Part shown: positions 1 through 7,373 of the stretch, piece by piece | Numbering within the stretch: the stretch's first letter is position 1 | Layout: every line of letters begins with the position of its first letter | DNA from: Trichomonas tenax | Lineage: Eukaryota; Parabasalia; Trichomonadida; Trichomonadidae | Direction of reading: 5' to 3' | Assembly: GCA_023091735.1 (NCBI GenBank) | Contig: JALKBU010001483.1 | Location: forward strand, 1-10,488 | DNA length: 10,488 bases | Position numbers and translations under genes: made by a program | The notes under the pieces: generated by a model | What the model saw: only the letters and a program-made list of their open reading frames with translations | The model's database searches: none | What the model was told of the DNA's origin: nothing

Positions 1-174
1 GATCGTTCTATATTTATCTAAAATAATCTTGAATTTCCTTAAAAAGATGTTCTCTATGTCTTCGTTTGGTGAATCAGGAACAATTTCTCTCATCAAATCT
101 AATAATTCCTTGAATTCATCTCTCATGTTCTGCTTTGTCTTCTTTATTTCTTCCTGGAGTTTATCTTCGTATGA
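1..174 (-). pseudogene. Last visible fragment of the coiled-coil gene, running off the left edge
   Basis: After the T7 run the frame continues without a stop to base 1, so the gene goes on beyond the window. Fifty-eight codons are seen. They keep the same character: a charged helix (SYEDKLQEEIKKTKQNMRDE), then the acidic linker VPDSPNEDIEN and a further helix. The linker VPDSPNE resembles VPDDSDL in the 161-649 fragment, which may mark a repeated unit. The family is unknown. Confidence 0.55.
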
Positions 175-649
175 TTTTTTTCGGTTTCTCGATTGTATCG
201 AGAAGAGATTTAATCATTCCATCAGGAGAATCATCATCGCATTCGCCTCCGAGTTCTTTAATCTTCTGCTTAATCTTCTTCAGGAGGTCATCGAGCTTAT
301 CTTGCAGCGAGTTGTTCTTTTCCATGACGCCCGCGTGATCTTCTGTGAGCTTATTGAATGAGTTCTTTAATGATATATATTCATCAATGAAGAAATCCAC
401 AGCTTTAGAAAGAGGAAGGTTTTTAGGAAGATCAATCGTGTTCTTGATTCTCCTCTTTGCATCTCTAATCATGTTCTCATATTCATTAGTTTCTTTCGAT
501 CTTTTTTCTAGAATGAAAACATCCATTCGCTTTTTGTTCTGTAAATCACTGTCATCGGGAACTAAATTATCTATTTCACCAACTTCTTGCATAATATTCG
601 ACATTCTTTGACCGATTCTCGTAGAAAAAAAACGAACATGTTTCATCAT
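161..649 (-). pseudogene. Charged helical fragment of the broken coiled-coil gene
   Basis: About 160 codons in the third frame used by the pseudogene. The ATG pair at its beginning lies inside the junction with the previous fragment and is probably not a natural start. Visible parts are a linker (VGEIDNLVPDDSDLQNKK), a helical stretch with FFIDEYISLKNSFNKL, and a Lys/Glu/Asp coiled coil ending in an acidic turn (GGECDDDSPDG). The frame closes at TAA 163-161 only because of a one-base gain in the T7 run at 175-181. Confidence 0.6.
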
Positions 650-833
650 TGTTTTTATGCCTTAACTGATAAATTATTTGCTTCTGATGCGTGATTTGAT
701 CAAATTGCTGCTTTTTCTTGCTTTCTAAGTCACTTATTTCACTCTGCAAATCAGCAATTTTCTTGTTTAATCTTTCGATTTGCTCTTTATGTAATTGATC
801 AGATTCTGCACGTTCTTGTATATACTCCTGCAT
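576..833 (-). pseudogene. Coiled-coil fragment after the in-frame TAG
   Basis: The first 60 or so codons (MQEYIQERAESDQLHKEQ, then IERLNKKIADLQSEISDLES) form a strong coiled coil in the same frame as the 834-1868 fragment, separated from it only by the TAG. The last 25 codons (from TCSFFFYENRS) are out of frame: they read through an A8 homopolymer (plus strand about 625-632), after which the true frame is that of the 161-649 fragment. The functional part is therefore about 650-833. Confidence 0.6.
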
Positions 834-1868
834 CTAATAACTCTGCGCATGAATTTTATTGATATATGAATCTATTTCAGCTTCTTTAGATGAAATATCT
901 TTGAGTTTCTGCATGAAAAATTCTTCGAGTTGCTTCAATCTGACAGATATCTCTTGATTTGATTCTATTATAACACCCAATTGCTTAGAAATACTGTCAA
1001 TGAAGAGATCAAACTTTGCACTCTTCGTTATATCTGTTGAAATTGAATCATCGTTTGTGAAATCGACAATTTCTTGGAAAATCGATGGCTTTTCATCTTT
1101 GTGAAGATTCTCTTCCAATATTTTCGCTTCCTGGGCCTCACGGATTACTATTTCTGGCATCTTCACATCCTGAAGCATCTCAGTGAGCTGCTCATGAAAA
1201 GAATCGCACGTTTTAATGATTGATCCAATATCATTTCCAAATGAGAATCCGCAATGAATTGATCCGATTATTTCTCCACAATAAAGATTGAAATCGGTCC
1301 TAAAAGCTTGCAATTCTGTCTGCATGTAGCCACTGAATGAGAACATTTGGAAAGCAACGTCATTGTAAATGTGTATGAAATTTTTCAAATCTGTGATTTG
1401 TGTCTCTTCGAGATCAGGCGCATTTTTCATTATGTCTCCATCAACCAACATCGCAGTAATAGCATTCTTGTTGTGATTCATCAATTCAATGATGTTTTGA
1501 CCTATTTTCAGAAGTTCTCCAGTTCTACTGCATGTTTTACGAGGTCGAGTTGTGATAGCAACAGTGTCCCTCTCAATCTTGTCAAATTGTTTAACAACGT
1601 ATTCTGTTAATGATTTCAATCCGTCGGTTTTAATTAAATATACTAAAGCACTAAATTTTTTCCACTTTTGGAGAACATGTAGCGAGATCTGCTTAAGTGG
1701 CGTTAAACTTATGCGGCATAAATCATCTTGAGATTCGCAAGCGTTGAATTTTTGGTAAATGAGAATAATTTCGTCGAAAAGAGGCTGAAATGTTGGTAGA
1801 AGACTCTTTGCCTTAGTCAAAAAGCTTGTATCTGTTAAAATATAGGAACGATTTTTTTGTATTAACAA
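834..1868 (-). pseudogene. Largest open fragment (about 344 codons) of the broken coiled-coil gene
   Basis: This is the main uninterrupted piece of the 1-2172 pseudogene. It has no ATG at its beginning. The same frame stays open upstream to about 1955, where the Lys-rich N-terminal part enters from another frame, so 1868 is not a real start. The protein is predicted mostly helical, with a heptad-like C-terminal third (ISVRLKQLEEFFMQKLKD). It ends at TAG 836-834, followed at once by ATG CAG in the same frame. Heptad-like helix continues past the stop, so the TAG looks like a nonsense mutation (CAG to TAG would fit) rather than a natural terminus. No transmembrane segment, signal peptide or catalytic motif is visible. 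Confidence 0.6.
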
Positions 1869-2213
1869 ATCTATTTGATCAATGATACTTTTTATCAGTA
1901 TTTTTATAGCTGATATCTTCTTTTCTACATCTTCTATTCCTGATTTGTGGTTATTTTTCGATTTTGCGCGTGGTGATTTTCGATGGTTTAAATGATTGTT
2001 TGGCAGTCGAACTCTGCTGATTCAATGAATTACTAGGAACAGAAGGAACAACAGGCTTCTATGATCATAGAATTATTTCCGATTTTTTATATCTCGAATG
2101 TTGCAAAACATTTTTAAAGGGACATTTTTGATTTTCGATTTTAATTACAGAACTATCATCAGCAGTATCCATTTCCAATCAAGTTTTTAATTATATTTAA
2201 CAAATATGCTAAA

Positions 2214-2324
2214 ATGTCGCTCTTCGATAAAATAGCACAAAAATGGTCTAAGGACAAGATAAATCTCAAGAAGATTGAGAGTTTGATAAAGTTAAATGAA
2301 AATTTGAAGGTAAAAATATTTTGA
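2214..2324 (+). CDS. Tiny divergent ORF, 36 codons, doubtful
   Basis: ATG 2214 to TGA 2322-2324 encodes a Lys-rich, probably helical peptide beginning MSLFDKIAQKWSKDKINL. It diverges from the coiled-coil pseudogene (41 bases between the two ATGs), and no Initiator match is evident. If bases 2310-2360 (GTAAAA...TTTACAG, 51 bases) were removed as an intron, the frame would run on as DNGDDNP to TAA 2382-2384. After that TAA the same frame stays open as QPTFDIIKSRNFKNLKSL to TGA 2439-2441. The splice signals do not match the trichomonad consensus (GTATGT ... ACTAACACACAG). It could be a small gene, a gene remnant or chance. Confidence 0.3.
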   Translation: MSLFDKIAQKWSKDKINLKKIESLIKLNENLKVKIF

Positions 2325-2417
2325 TATGATTTTTGTTTTCTTTAAAGAGGATATTTACAGGACAATGGCGATGACAATCCATAACAGCCTACGTTTGACA
2401 TTATCAAATCTCGTAAT

Positions 2418-2421
2418 TTTA
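2418..2421 (-). terminator. TAAA poly(A) signal overlapping the NTF2-like stop codon
   Basis: The stop codon TAA (2421-2419) is followed by A, making TAAA. In T. vaginalis the poly(A) signal is UAAA and commonly includes the stop codon. The call rests on this known habit; the motif is short and would occur often by chance. Confidence 0.4.
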
Positions 2422-2799
2422 AAAATTTAAAGTCTTTGTGAGCATCATGTTAGAAATCTGCAATTTTTCCTCTTCTTTATTAATCTGGAAGAGTAATGTC
2501 AACAAGAAATAGTCTGTTCCCCAGTGAGCGACACCATTGATTATAACTTCCTTATCGCCAACAATAACGTAAGAATATTTCGATACGTCGAACTTTCCCT
2601 TAGGATCAAAGACGCTGTGCTTCTCCTTGAGCAAAGTAACGACGTGATCGCGCGTTTCTTTCTTTGTTGTATCGAATGTGAGCTTTGCGTCTTCTGTGAA
2701 GAGGTCTTCGAAGTGCTCTGTTGTTGTGCACTTGGCGATGCTTTCAGCGATGACTTCAATGACCTGTGGAATCTGAGCGGCCAAAGTTGCTGGATCCAT
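2419..2799 (-). CDS. NTF2-like fold small protein (126 aa)
   Basis: The ATG at 2799-2797 (MDPATLAAQIPQ) is chosen because a textbook trichomonad Initiator lies just upstream; the longer open frame would need a TTG codon inside that promoter. The product has the length and order of an NTF2-like domain: N-terminal helices to about residue 35 (IAESIAKCTTTEHFEDLF), the LFTEDAKLTF strand, a helix to about 65, then a curved sheet (YSYVIVGDKEVIINGVAHW, then DYFLLTLLFQINKEE and LQISNMMLTKTL). NTF2 proper imports Ran-GDP, but related folds serve mRNA export and other roles. Similarity to classical NTF2 is weak, so I call only the fold. The frame is intact although both flanks hold pseudogenes. The stop TAA overlaps TAAA. 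Confidence 0.6.
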   Translation of the reverse strand: MDPATLAAQIPQVIEVIAESIAKCTTTEHFEDLFTEDAKLTFDTTKKETRDHVVTLLKEKHSVFDPKGKFDVSKYSYVIVGDKEVIINGVAHWGTDYFLLTLLFQINKEEEKLQISNMMLTKTLNF

Positions 2800-2807
2800 T
2801 TTTTTGT

Positions 2808-2820
2808 TAATGAAAAGTGA
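2808..2820 (-). promoter_or_regulatory. Trichomonad Initiator (Inr) of the NTF2-like gene
   Basis: Reading the minus strand from 2820 to 2808 gives TCACTTTTCATTA, which fits every position of the known trichomonad Initiator consensus TCAYTWYTCATTA. Transcription should start at the A in base 2818, giving a 19-base leader before the ATG at 2799. Such short leaders are usual in this group. In T. vaginalis the element is bound by the initiator-binding protein IBP39. Confidence 0.9.
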
Positions 2821-2892
2821 CAAAATGCCCTTGAAAAGCGACCTAATATTGGACTTTTGACACTTTACACTGTATTTTGACTAGTTTATATC

Positions 2893-2903
2893 TACATGTC
2901 AAA
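2893..2903 (+). repeat. TACATGTCAAA motif, copy 1 of 3
   Basis: An exact 11-base word, containing the palindrome ACATGT, found upstream of the NTF2-like gene, 94 bases before its ATG and 73 bases before its Initiator. The other copies are at 4717-4727 and 4798-4808, all in the same orientation. It may be a regulatory site. Confidence 0.4.
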
Positions 2904-2968
2904 TATAATAACCTTATTTATGTTGGGGAATCTTTTATTGAAGAAAAAATAACATTGTTAAATTAGGT

Positions 2969-2987
2969 ATAACATTTTCGATGTTAT
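2969..2987. repeat. Short hairpin in the intergenic region
   Basis: Perfect 7-bp inverted repeat: ATAACAT at 2969-2975 and ATGTTAT at 2981-2987, loop TTTCG. It lies about 210 bases past the Cdt1 stop and about 170 bases upstream of the NTF2-like start. AT-rich sequence makes such hairpins common, so no function is assigned. Confidence 0.4.
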
Positions 2988-3192
2988 GCATTAGCAGCAT
3001 CTTTAGTTTTACTATAATATACAATAATTTATCCTTTATGATAGTGCCAATATATAGTCGAAATGCAAATTACAATTTCATTGCTTTATTATAACACAAT
3101 TTAGATATGCCTAAGAAGGATTAATAGCTCGAGAAATAATGTGCTATGTTTTGAAGGATATACACATAAAGTTTAATAATATAATATAAAAA

Positions 3193-4305
3193 TTAGTCAA
3201 CAAGTTGTGGGCTGTTTTGATAGATGAGGGTCTTAATTCCATCAAAACGAATGCTTGGGTTGTATTTGATAAACTTGTTGTTCTGGCACTCGAATGATTG
3301 ATAGTAACCATTCGTTGCTGTTTCGAGTTTGCTCATCAACTTGCTGACGGTCAAATCATCTTTATCTGCCTTGTATTCCCTGTTTTTCTTGATCCAATCA
3401 GTCAAAACAGAAGCGCGTAAAGCAGACTTCTTCTGTGCAACGAATATCTCGTGAACAATCTTGTTCAATGACAAAAGATTTTCTCTCATCTTCTTCTTTT
3501 CATCTTCCTCCCCATAAACTTCCTTCCAGCAAGCAAACGCAACATTCCTTTCGGCGTAGTTATCCATGATGACCTTATTTGACGTGAAAGCTGGTTGCTC
3601 TGCTAAGAACTTCGCTTTTCTTTCTTCGATCATCGGTCTGATTTTTTCGTATTCATCTTCTTCCTTTTGTTTTAGTATTTCTTCGATAGAAGGACCTGAT
3701 TTTGGCGCTGCAGGGATCTTCTTTGGCTCTATGAGGTTCTGCTCCTGCAACGGAAAGTCTGAGTGAAGAACAGAAACATTTTCAGGAATGTTGATTTTGT
3801 TATTTTTGCACCATTCATAATGCTTCTTCATCAACGATTTAATGAGAATATCTTTGGCAGAAGACACTACATCGTTTACCTTAGGTTCGTACATCATCAT
3901 GACCTTCAATTTGTAGATTAAATTTCGTCTTCCATCATCAACCCATTTTGCTTGAATTTCACCATTTGGCATCAATGCAAGTATATAAGCAAGTGTCTCT
4001 TGTGTAAATGAGTGTCCTCCTTGCTCAATTCCAGCTCTAAGTTTTGTGAACTCGATAAATTTAGGGAAAGATCGCGTGTTTCTGAAACTTGGGCTGCAGA
4101 AGAATGTCGAAAATAGCTGCTTGATTTGATCAAGCATGATGTTGTACTTCCTTGGCAATTGTAATTCGTTGAATTGTTTCGAAATTAAAAGATCTTGGAC
4201 TGTATCTGCGAATTCTACCGATTTATTGATAGAGTAGTCCGACTTCTCTATTTTCGTGCGAGGATGAGGCTCAGAAGTGAACTTTAGCCAAGAATCCAAA
4301 ACCAT
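3193..4305 (-). CDS. Cdt1-like DNA replication licensing factor (370 aa)
   Basis: Cdt1 works with ORC and Cdc6 to load the MCM2-7 helicase on origins. Two regions support the call. Residues about 50-141 match the central (geminin-binding) Cdt1 domain in pattern: LPRKYNIMLDQIKQLFSTFF, then RSFPKFIEFTKLRAGIEQ, the typical HSFTQETLAYILALMPNG, and RRNLIYKLKVMM. Residues about 275-350 match the C-terminal winged helix that contacts MCM: LLSLNKIVHEIFVAQKKSAL, then DLTVSKLMSKLETATNGYY and NKFIKYNP. A Glu/Lys-rich helical linker (about 205-235) separates them. The first in-frame ATG is 4305-4303; the frame is open to about 4370 but has no earlier ATG. The N-terminus is much shorter than in animals, with no evident PIP-box degron or cyclin motif. 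The gene is intact. No clear Initiator was found upstream, so the 5' end is the weakest part. A distant paralogue is possible. Confidence 0.75.
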   Translation of the reverse strand: MVLDSWLKFTSEPHPRTKIEKSDYSINKSVEFADTVQDLLISKQFNELQLPRKYNIMLDQIKQLFSTFFCSPSFRNTRSFPKFIEFTKLRAGIEQGGHSFTQETLAYILALMPNGEIQAKWVDDGRRNLIYKLKVMMMYEPKVNDVVSSAKDILIKSLMKKHYEWCKNNKINIPENVSVLHSDFPLQEQNLIEPKKIPAAPKSGPSIEEILKQKEEDEYEKIRPMIEERKAKFLAEQPAFTSNKVIMDNYAERNVAFACWKEVYGEEDEKKKMRENLLSLNKIVHEIFVAQKKSALRASVLTDWIKKNREYKADKDDLTVSKLMSKLETATNGYYQSFECQNNKFIKYNPSIRFDGIKTLIYQNSPQLVD

Positions 4306-4716
4306 CTTTGGAATTCTTAAACGTATACATTCAGAATTCAATTTTTTGTCTTTTTGGCAGTCACTGAGTCAAATTTAATCCCGAAAACTTATGCCCATAA
4401 ATATCTAGATTGAATTGGACCTATAACTTTAAAATTAACTTTACATTATGCAATATGTTTTTATTTCAATATCAATTATGTTAAAAAGGGTTATAACTTC
4501 AAATAAAGGGAGTTTTGATAGATAAATGATAATTTCTGAAGTAATTTATGTTTGCTTGTTAATTAGATCATGAGATGTTTTGCATAGAATTTAATTTGAT
4601 ATTTTACACGACACATTGACAAATTTTTAAATTCATATACCAACTATAAAATTAGAATTTGTGCAGTTAGATAATGTATAAATTCGATAAAAACAAGCCA
4701 ATTAAATGTTTAAGTT

Positions 4717-4727
4717 TACATGTCAAA
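4717..4727 (+). repeat. TACATGTCAAA motif, copy 2 of 3
   Basis: This copy is preceded by TT, so the shared word with copy 3 is TTTACATGTCAAA (13 bases). It lies in the divergent Cdt1/WD40 intergenic region, 412 bases from the Cdt1 ATG and 287 from the WD40 start. Confidence 0.4.
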
Positions 4728-4797
4728 CAATATTTTTATCAAAATTTTATATATTTAGATAGTATTCAAAAAATTAAAACAAGTTATATTTTTCATT

Positions 4798-4808
4798 TAC
4801 ATGTCAAA
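4798..4808 (+). repeat. TACATGTCAAA motif, copy 3 of 3
   Basis: Same 13-base word as copy 2 (TTTACATGTCAAA), spaced 81 bases from it. All three copies are intergenic. Confidence 0.4.
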
Positions 4809-4993
4809 TTTTCCATTTTTCAGTCAATTTTATTTCATTGATTATAATTTTATGTATAAATTCCAAAAATCAAATAAAAACGAAAATTTGAAATGACATC
4901 CCGAAGGGTGTTACTTTTGGCGAATATTTCCATTCTCGATACAAAATTGAACCATTTCAGAAAAGTTACTTTTTGTAACCTCGTCAAAATGTG

Positions 4994-5006
4994 TCACTTT
5001 TAAATG
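4994..5006 (+). promoter_or_regulatory. Initiator-like element before the WD40 pseudogene
   Basis: TCACTTTTAAATG matches the first part of the trichomonad Initiator (TCAYTWYT...) but not the CATTA tail. The expected start is A at 4996. The ATG at 5004-5006 would then have an 8-base leader, typical for this group. This supports 5004, not 5037, as the ancestral start codon. Confidence 0.5.
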
Positions 5007-5036
5007 TCTAAACAAGTGCTCACGATAAAATAAAAA

Positions 5037-5438
5037 ATGGAACCTTCTTTAGAGAAAGTCGGCGGCTCAGGAATAATAACACCGTCGGTTTTCACGTCAT
5101 ATTCTACGTCTGGTGTTACTGCTACTGCCTGTGGCGGCGTTTTGTCGATTTTCATGCCTAAAAGCAAAGTGCGTTACGATTATGTCGTTGATCAAAGCAT
5201 AAGGGAGATTACAGCGCTGTCATTTTCACCGAGCGGTGCTGATCTCGCAATTGCTGAAACAGGACCGAACAGTAGCATTTGGGTTGTTACTTTTTCGGAA
5301 TCATTCGATAAAATTATAGGAAAATACCCAATCAAAACGGAACAAAACGGATTTTCGCATATAGGGTTAACAGCTGAGGCAAAACGTTGGTCGAAATCGA
5401 TAACGAAGAGAAACTTTTCTTATATCTTTGGGATCTAA
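5037..5438 (+). pseudogene. WD40 pseudogene fragment: N-terminus and first blades
   Basis: The start of the first propeller, in its original frame. ATG 5037 follows the in-frame TAA (5031-5033) and is probably an internal methionine of the ancestral protein. True coding ends near 5384 (GLTAEAK); the last 18 or so codons, to TAA 5436-5438, are frame-shifted. The correct frame continues from 5387 as LVEIDNEEKLFLYLWDL and runs to TAA 5546-5548. Confidence 0.6.
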
Positions 5439-5535
5439 CAACACCAAAACCGAGTGTCATAGGTTATTATCATCTATCGACAATACCACGTCACATGCAT
5501 ATATCATTTGATGGAAACTCGTTATTGTATCTGGA

Positions 5536-6306
5536 GAAAAATTATTAAGATTTATTAAGATACAGCCACGTCAAGAAAACAAACCAGATGATAAGCCTGT
5601 CGTTCTTCAATCAAGAAGCGGTGCTAAAGTTAAATTTAAAGATAGAACTTTTGTTGCAGCTGCTGTGAATCCTAATGAACCAAATGACGCTCTTTGTTTG
5701 ACAAATGATGGAACATTGGTTATATATGAACGCGCAGGAAACATCTGCGTGCAAAATACAAAACTTAGAATGCCGAAATTTTCAATTATTCCTGTCGAAT
5801 TTAAAGTACAAGCAACATCACTCGCGATAGACAACAAAATTATACTCATTGGTACAGAATCCGGTTCAATTCTCGCTGTTAAAAAAGATGGAAATCAATA
5901 CGTTATTTTTGGAAGATTCTCGATTACTGGTAAGTCTGTGACTGCCATTTCTCTCAGCAAGCGCATCGTTTCCGCAGCATATTCAGATGGCAGCATCATT
6001 TTCTGGCTTAGAAAAATCAAAGAACCTCCATTGTTGACAATAACGAATCACTGCGGTCCGGTCAACTCAATTTTTGCAGACAAAGACTGCACATTGATAA
6101 CAGCGGGCAGCGATGGTACTGTTAGACAGTGGGACGTCCAAACATTAGAACCTCTCGTCGGAAAGGATCAACTCGGTGAGCGCGCGTGCAAGCAAGTCGT
6201 TAAAAGGCCATCGGACTTTAAGACAGCATTGACCGGAATAAGATGCATTTGCGCTGTCGGCAACTTCATTGTTGCTGGTGATCACAGAGGCACATGCACG
6301 TGCTGA
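5536..6306 (+). pseudogene. WD40 pseudogene fragment: end of propeller 1 and start of propeller 2
   Basis: The frame opens inside the A5 run at 5537-5541 (EKLLRFIKIQPRQ) and runs to TGA 6304-6306. It carries repeated WD40 signatures: ALCLTNDGTLVIYER, LIGTESGSILAV, VSAAYSDGSIIFWL and LITAGSDGTVRQWDV. An apparent start at 5665 is not an ATG and sits within the domain. The real sequence leaves this frame near 6290 (VAGDHRG) and continues in the next fragment. Confidence 0.6.
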
Positions 6307-7373
6307 GCAGGCAGACGCTCAAAGATGTGCAGCAGCTGGCTATTGCTAAGCAAGCGATAACCGCAATTGCAGCAAACAACGAATCTGTTGTTGCTGGAAC
6401 AAAGAGCGGCAAATTAATTTCATTCCAAGTTGCTGTTACAGGACTCATTCAAGCGAAATCATTTGCTATGGGAACAAGTGGAACAGTAGCCTCAATTTTA
6501 GTGACAAACGATGGATATATTGTTGCAGCAAACATCTCTGAGATACGAATATTCAATGGACAAAACTCTGTTGCTATTCCACATTCAGCTCTTTCATTGT
6601 CATTGCTTCCAAACGGAAAATACTTCGCATCAGCATGCAACGAAGATTGCTCTCTGAAGATCATCAAATTGTCTGACGGAAGCATCTTTAGATACCATAA
6701 ACTTGCAATTGGTTCTTATCCTGTTAAAGTCGCTGTAGAGCCTTCCAGCGGCCTTTTCGTTGCCGTGTGCATGAGCGACTCCACTATAAGGATCATTGAT
6801 ACTTTTTCAGGTGACCAGCTTCACGCGATTCCAGCGATGACATCTCTTATTACCGATCTTGTTTACATCGGCGACTGAGACTTCCTTGTCAGCTCATTCG
6901 CTGGTTTCTGCAGCTTGTGGAGATTGCCTGATGCTATCCACGCTGCAATTCGTGAGAAGAACTTGCCTGACGTTCTTGCTTTGCTGAATGATGCTCCAAG
7001 CAGTCCTGCGCGAAACTCTATGCGTGGCAGCATCATGTGTTCGTCTGTTGTTGACGGCATGTTTGAAGAAGGGAAGCAGAACGCGAATAACTTGACCGCT
7101 ATTGAAGAAGAGGGTGGCGAAGAAGAAGAGGAAGCTCCAGAGGAAAGCAGCTATCAGGCATTCGATCAGCCAAGGCCTTCAAAGCAAGGCCAATATGAGA
7201 GCAACATCGAGAAAATTGTCAGGGCCTCTTTCATGAAGAGGTCTAGGAGATCAGAAATCGAAGAGGTTGCTCAGACACTCAAATCTGTTTTCCAGGAAGC
7301 TGTTTCAATTGTCGAAAGCGCAAACGGAAGTGAAGATGTCAAGGAGCTGCAGGAAACAATCGAAAGTGCTTGA
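6294..7373 (+). pseudogene. WD40 pseudogene fragment: propeller 2 and C-terminal tail, with internal TGA
   Basis: A single frame interrupted only by TGA 6876-6878; reading through gives LVYIGD-stop-DFLVSSFAGFCSLWRLP, a perfect final WD40 blade, so the TGA is a nonsense change. The tail after about 6940 has a short helix (DAIHAAIREKNLPDVLALL), an acidic run of Glu (about 7105-7145) and a basic/helical end. The TGA at 7371-7373 is reached only after a further one-base loss; the alternative frame from 7370 reads LKSAWFKAMLQEQIESFLCK to TAA 7430-7432. Confidence 0.6.

Larger units (their letters stand above)
1..2172 (-). pseudogene. Broken gene for a long helical/coiled-coil protein, 3' end outside the window
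   Basis: One degraded gene read right to left. The proposed start is the ATG at 2172-2170 (MDTADDSSVIKIENQK). Lesions in order: in-frame TGA 2067-2065 and TAG 2061-2059; a one-base gain near the T5 run at 1954-1958, just after an in-frame TAA (1953-1951); in-frame TAG 836-834; a one-base gain in the A8 run of the plus strand (about 625-632); and a one-base gain in the T7 run at 175-181. Between lesions the frames join into a continuous protein of more than 700 codons: a polar Ser/Thr/Pro/Lys N-terminus, a helical middle, then a charged coiled coil. I do not recognise a family; long coiled-coil hypotheticals are common in trichomonads. No clear Initiator lies before the ATG. It starts only 41 bases from a divergent small ORF. 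Sequencing error could explain the homopolymer changes but not the three stops. Confidence 0.75.
2822..3192. other. Intergenic region between NTF2-like promoter and the Cdt1 3' end
   Basis: There is no credible ORF here. It holds the upstream region of the NTF2-like gene, with one copy of TACATGTCAAA (2893-2903), and an AT-rich stretch. A 7-bp hairpin, ATAACAT-TTTCG-ATGTTAT, lies at 2969-2987, next to the palindrome TAACATTGTTA (2950-2960). The rest is featureless, and the region closest to 3193 is the 3' flank of the Cdt1 gene. Confidence 0.5.
4306..5003. other. AT-rich intergenic region between divergent Cdt1-like and WD40 genes
   Basis: About 700 bases with no ORF of note. It should contain both divergent promoters. 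It holds two copies of TACATGTCAAA (4717-4727 and 4798-4808) and an Initiator-like site at its right end (4994-5006). The Cdt1 side shows no clean Initiator. No tRNA or other RNA fold is visible. Confidence 0.55.

Noticed and set aside
345..611. Plus-strand open frame with hydrophobic stretch
   Set aside because: It is the complement of the Lys/Glu coiled-coil gene, which reads as Phe/Leu/Ser-rich on the opposite strand.
5607..5849. Minus-strand open frame opposite the WD40 gene
   Set aside because: It is antisense to clear WD40 coding sequence and shows no domain or Initiator.
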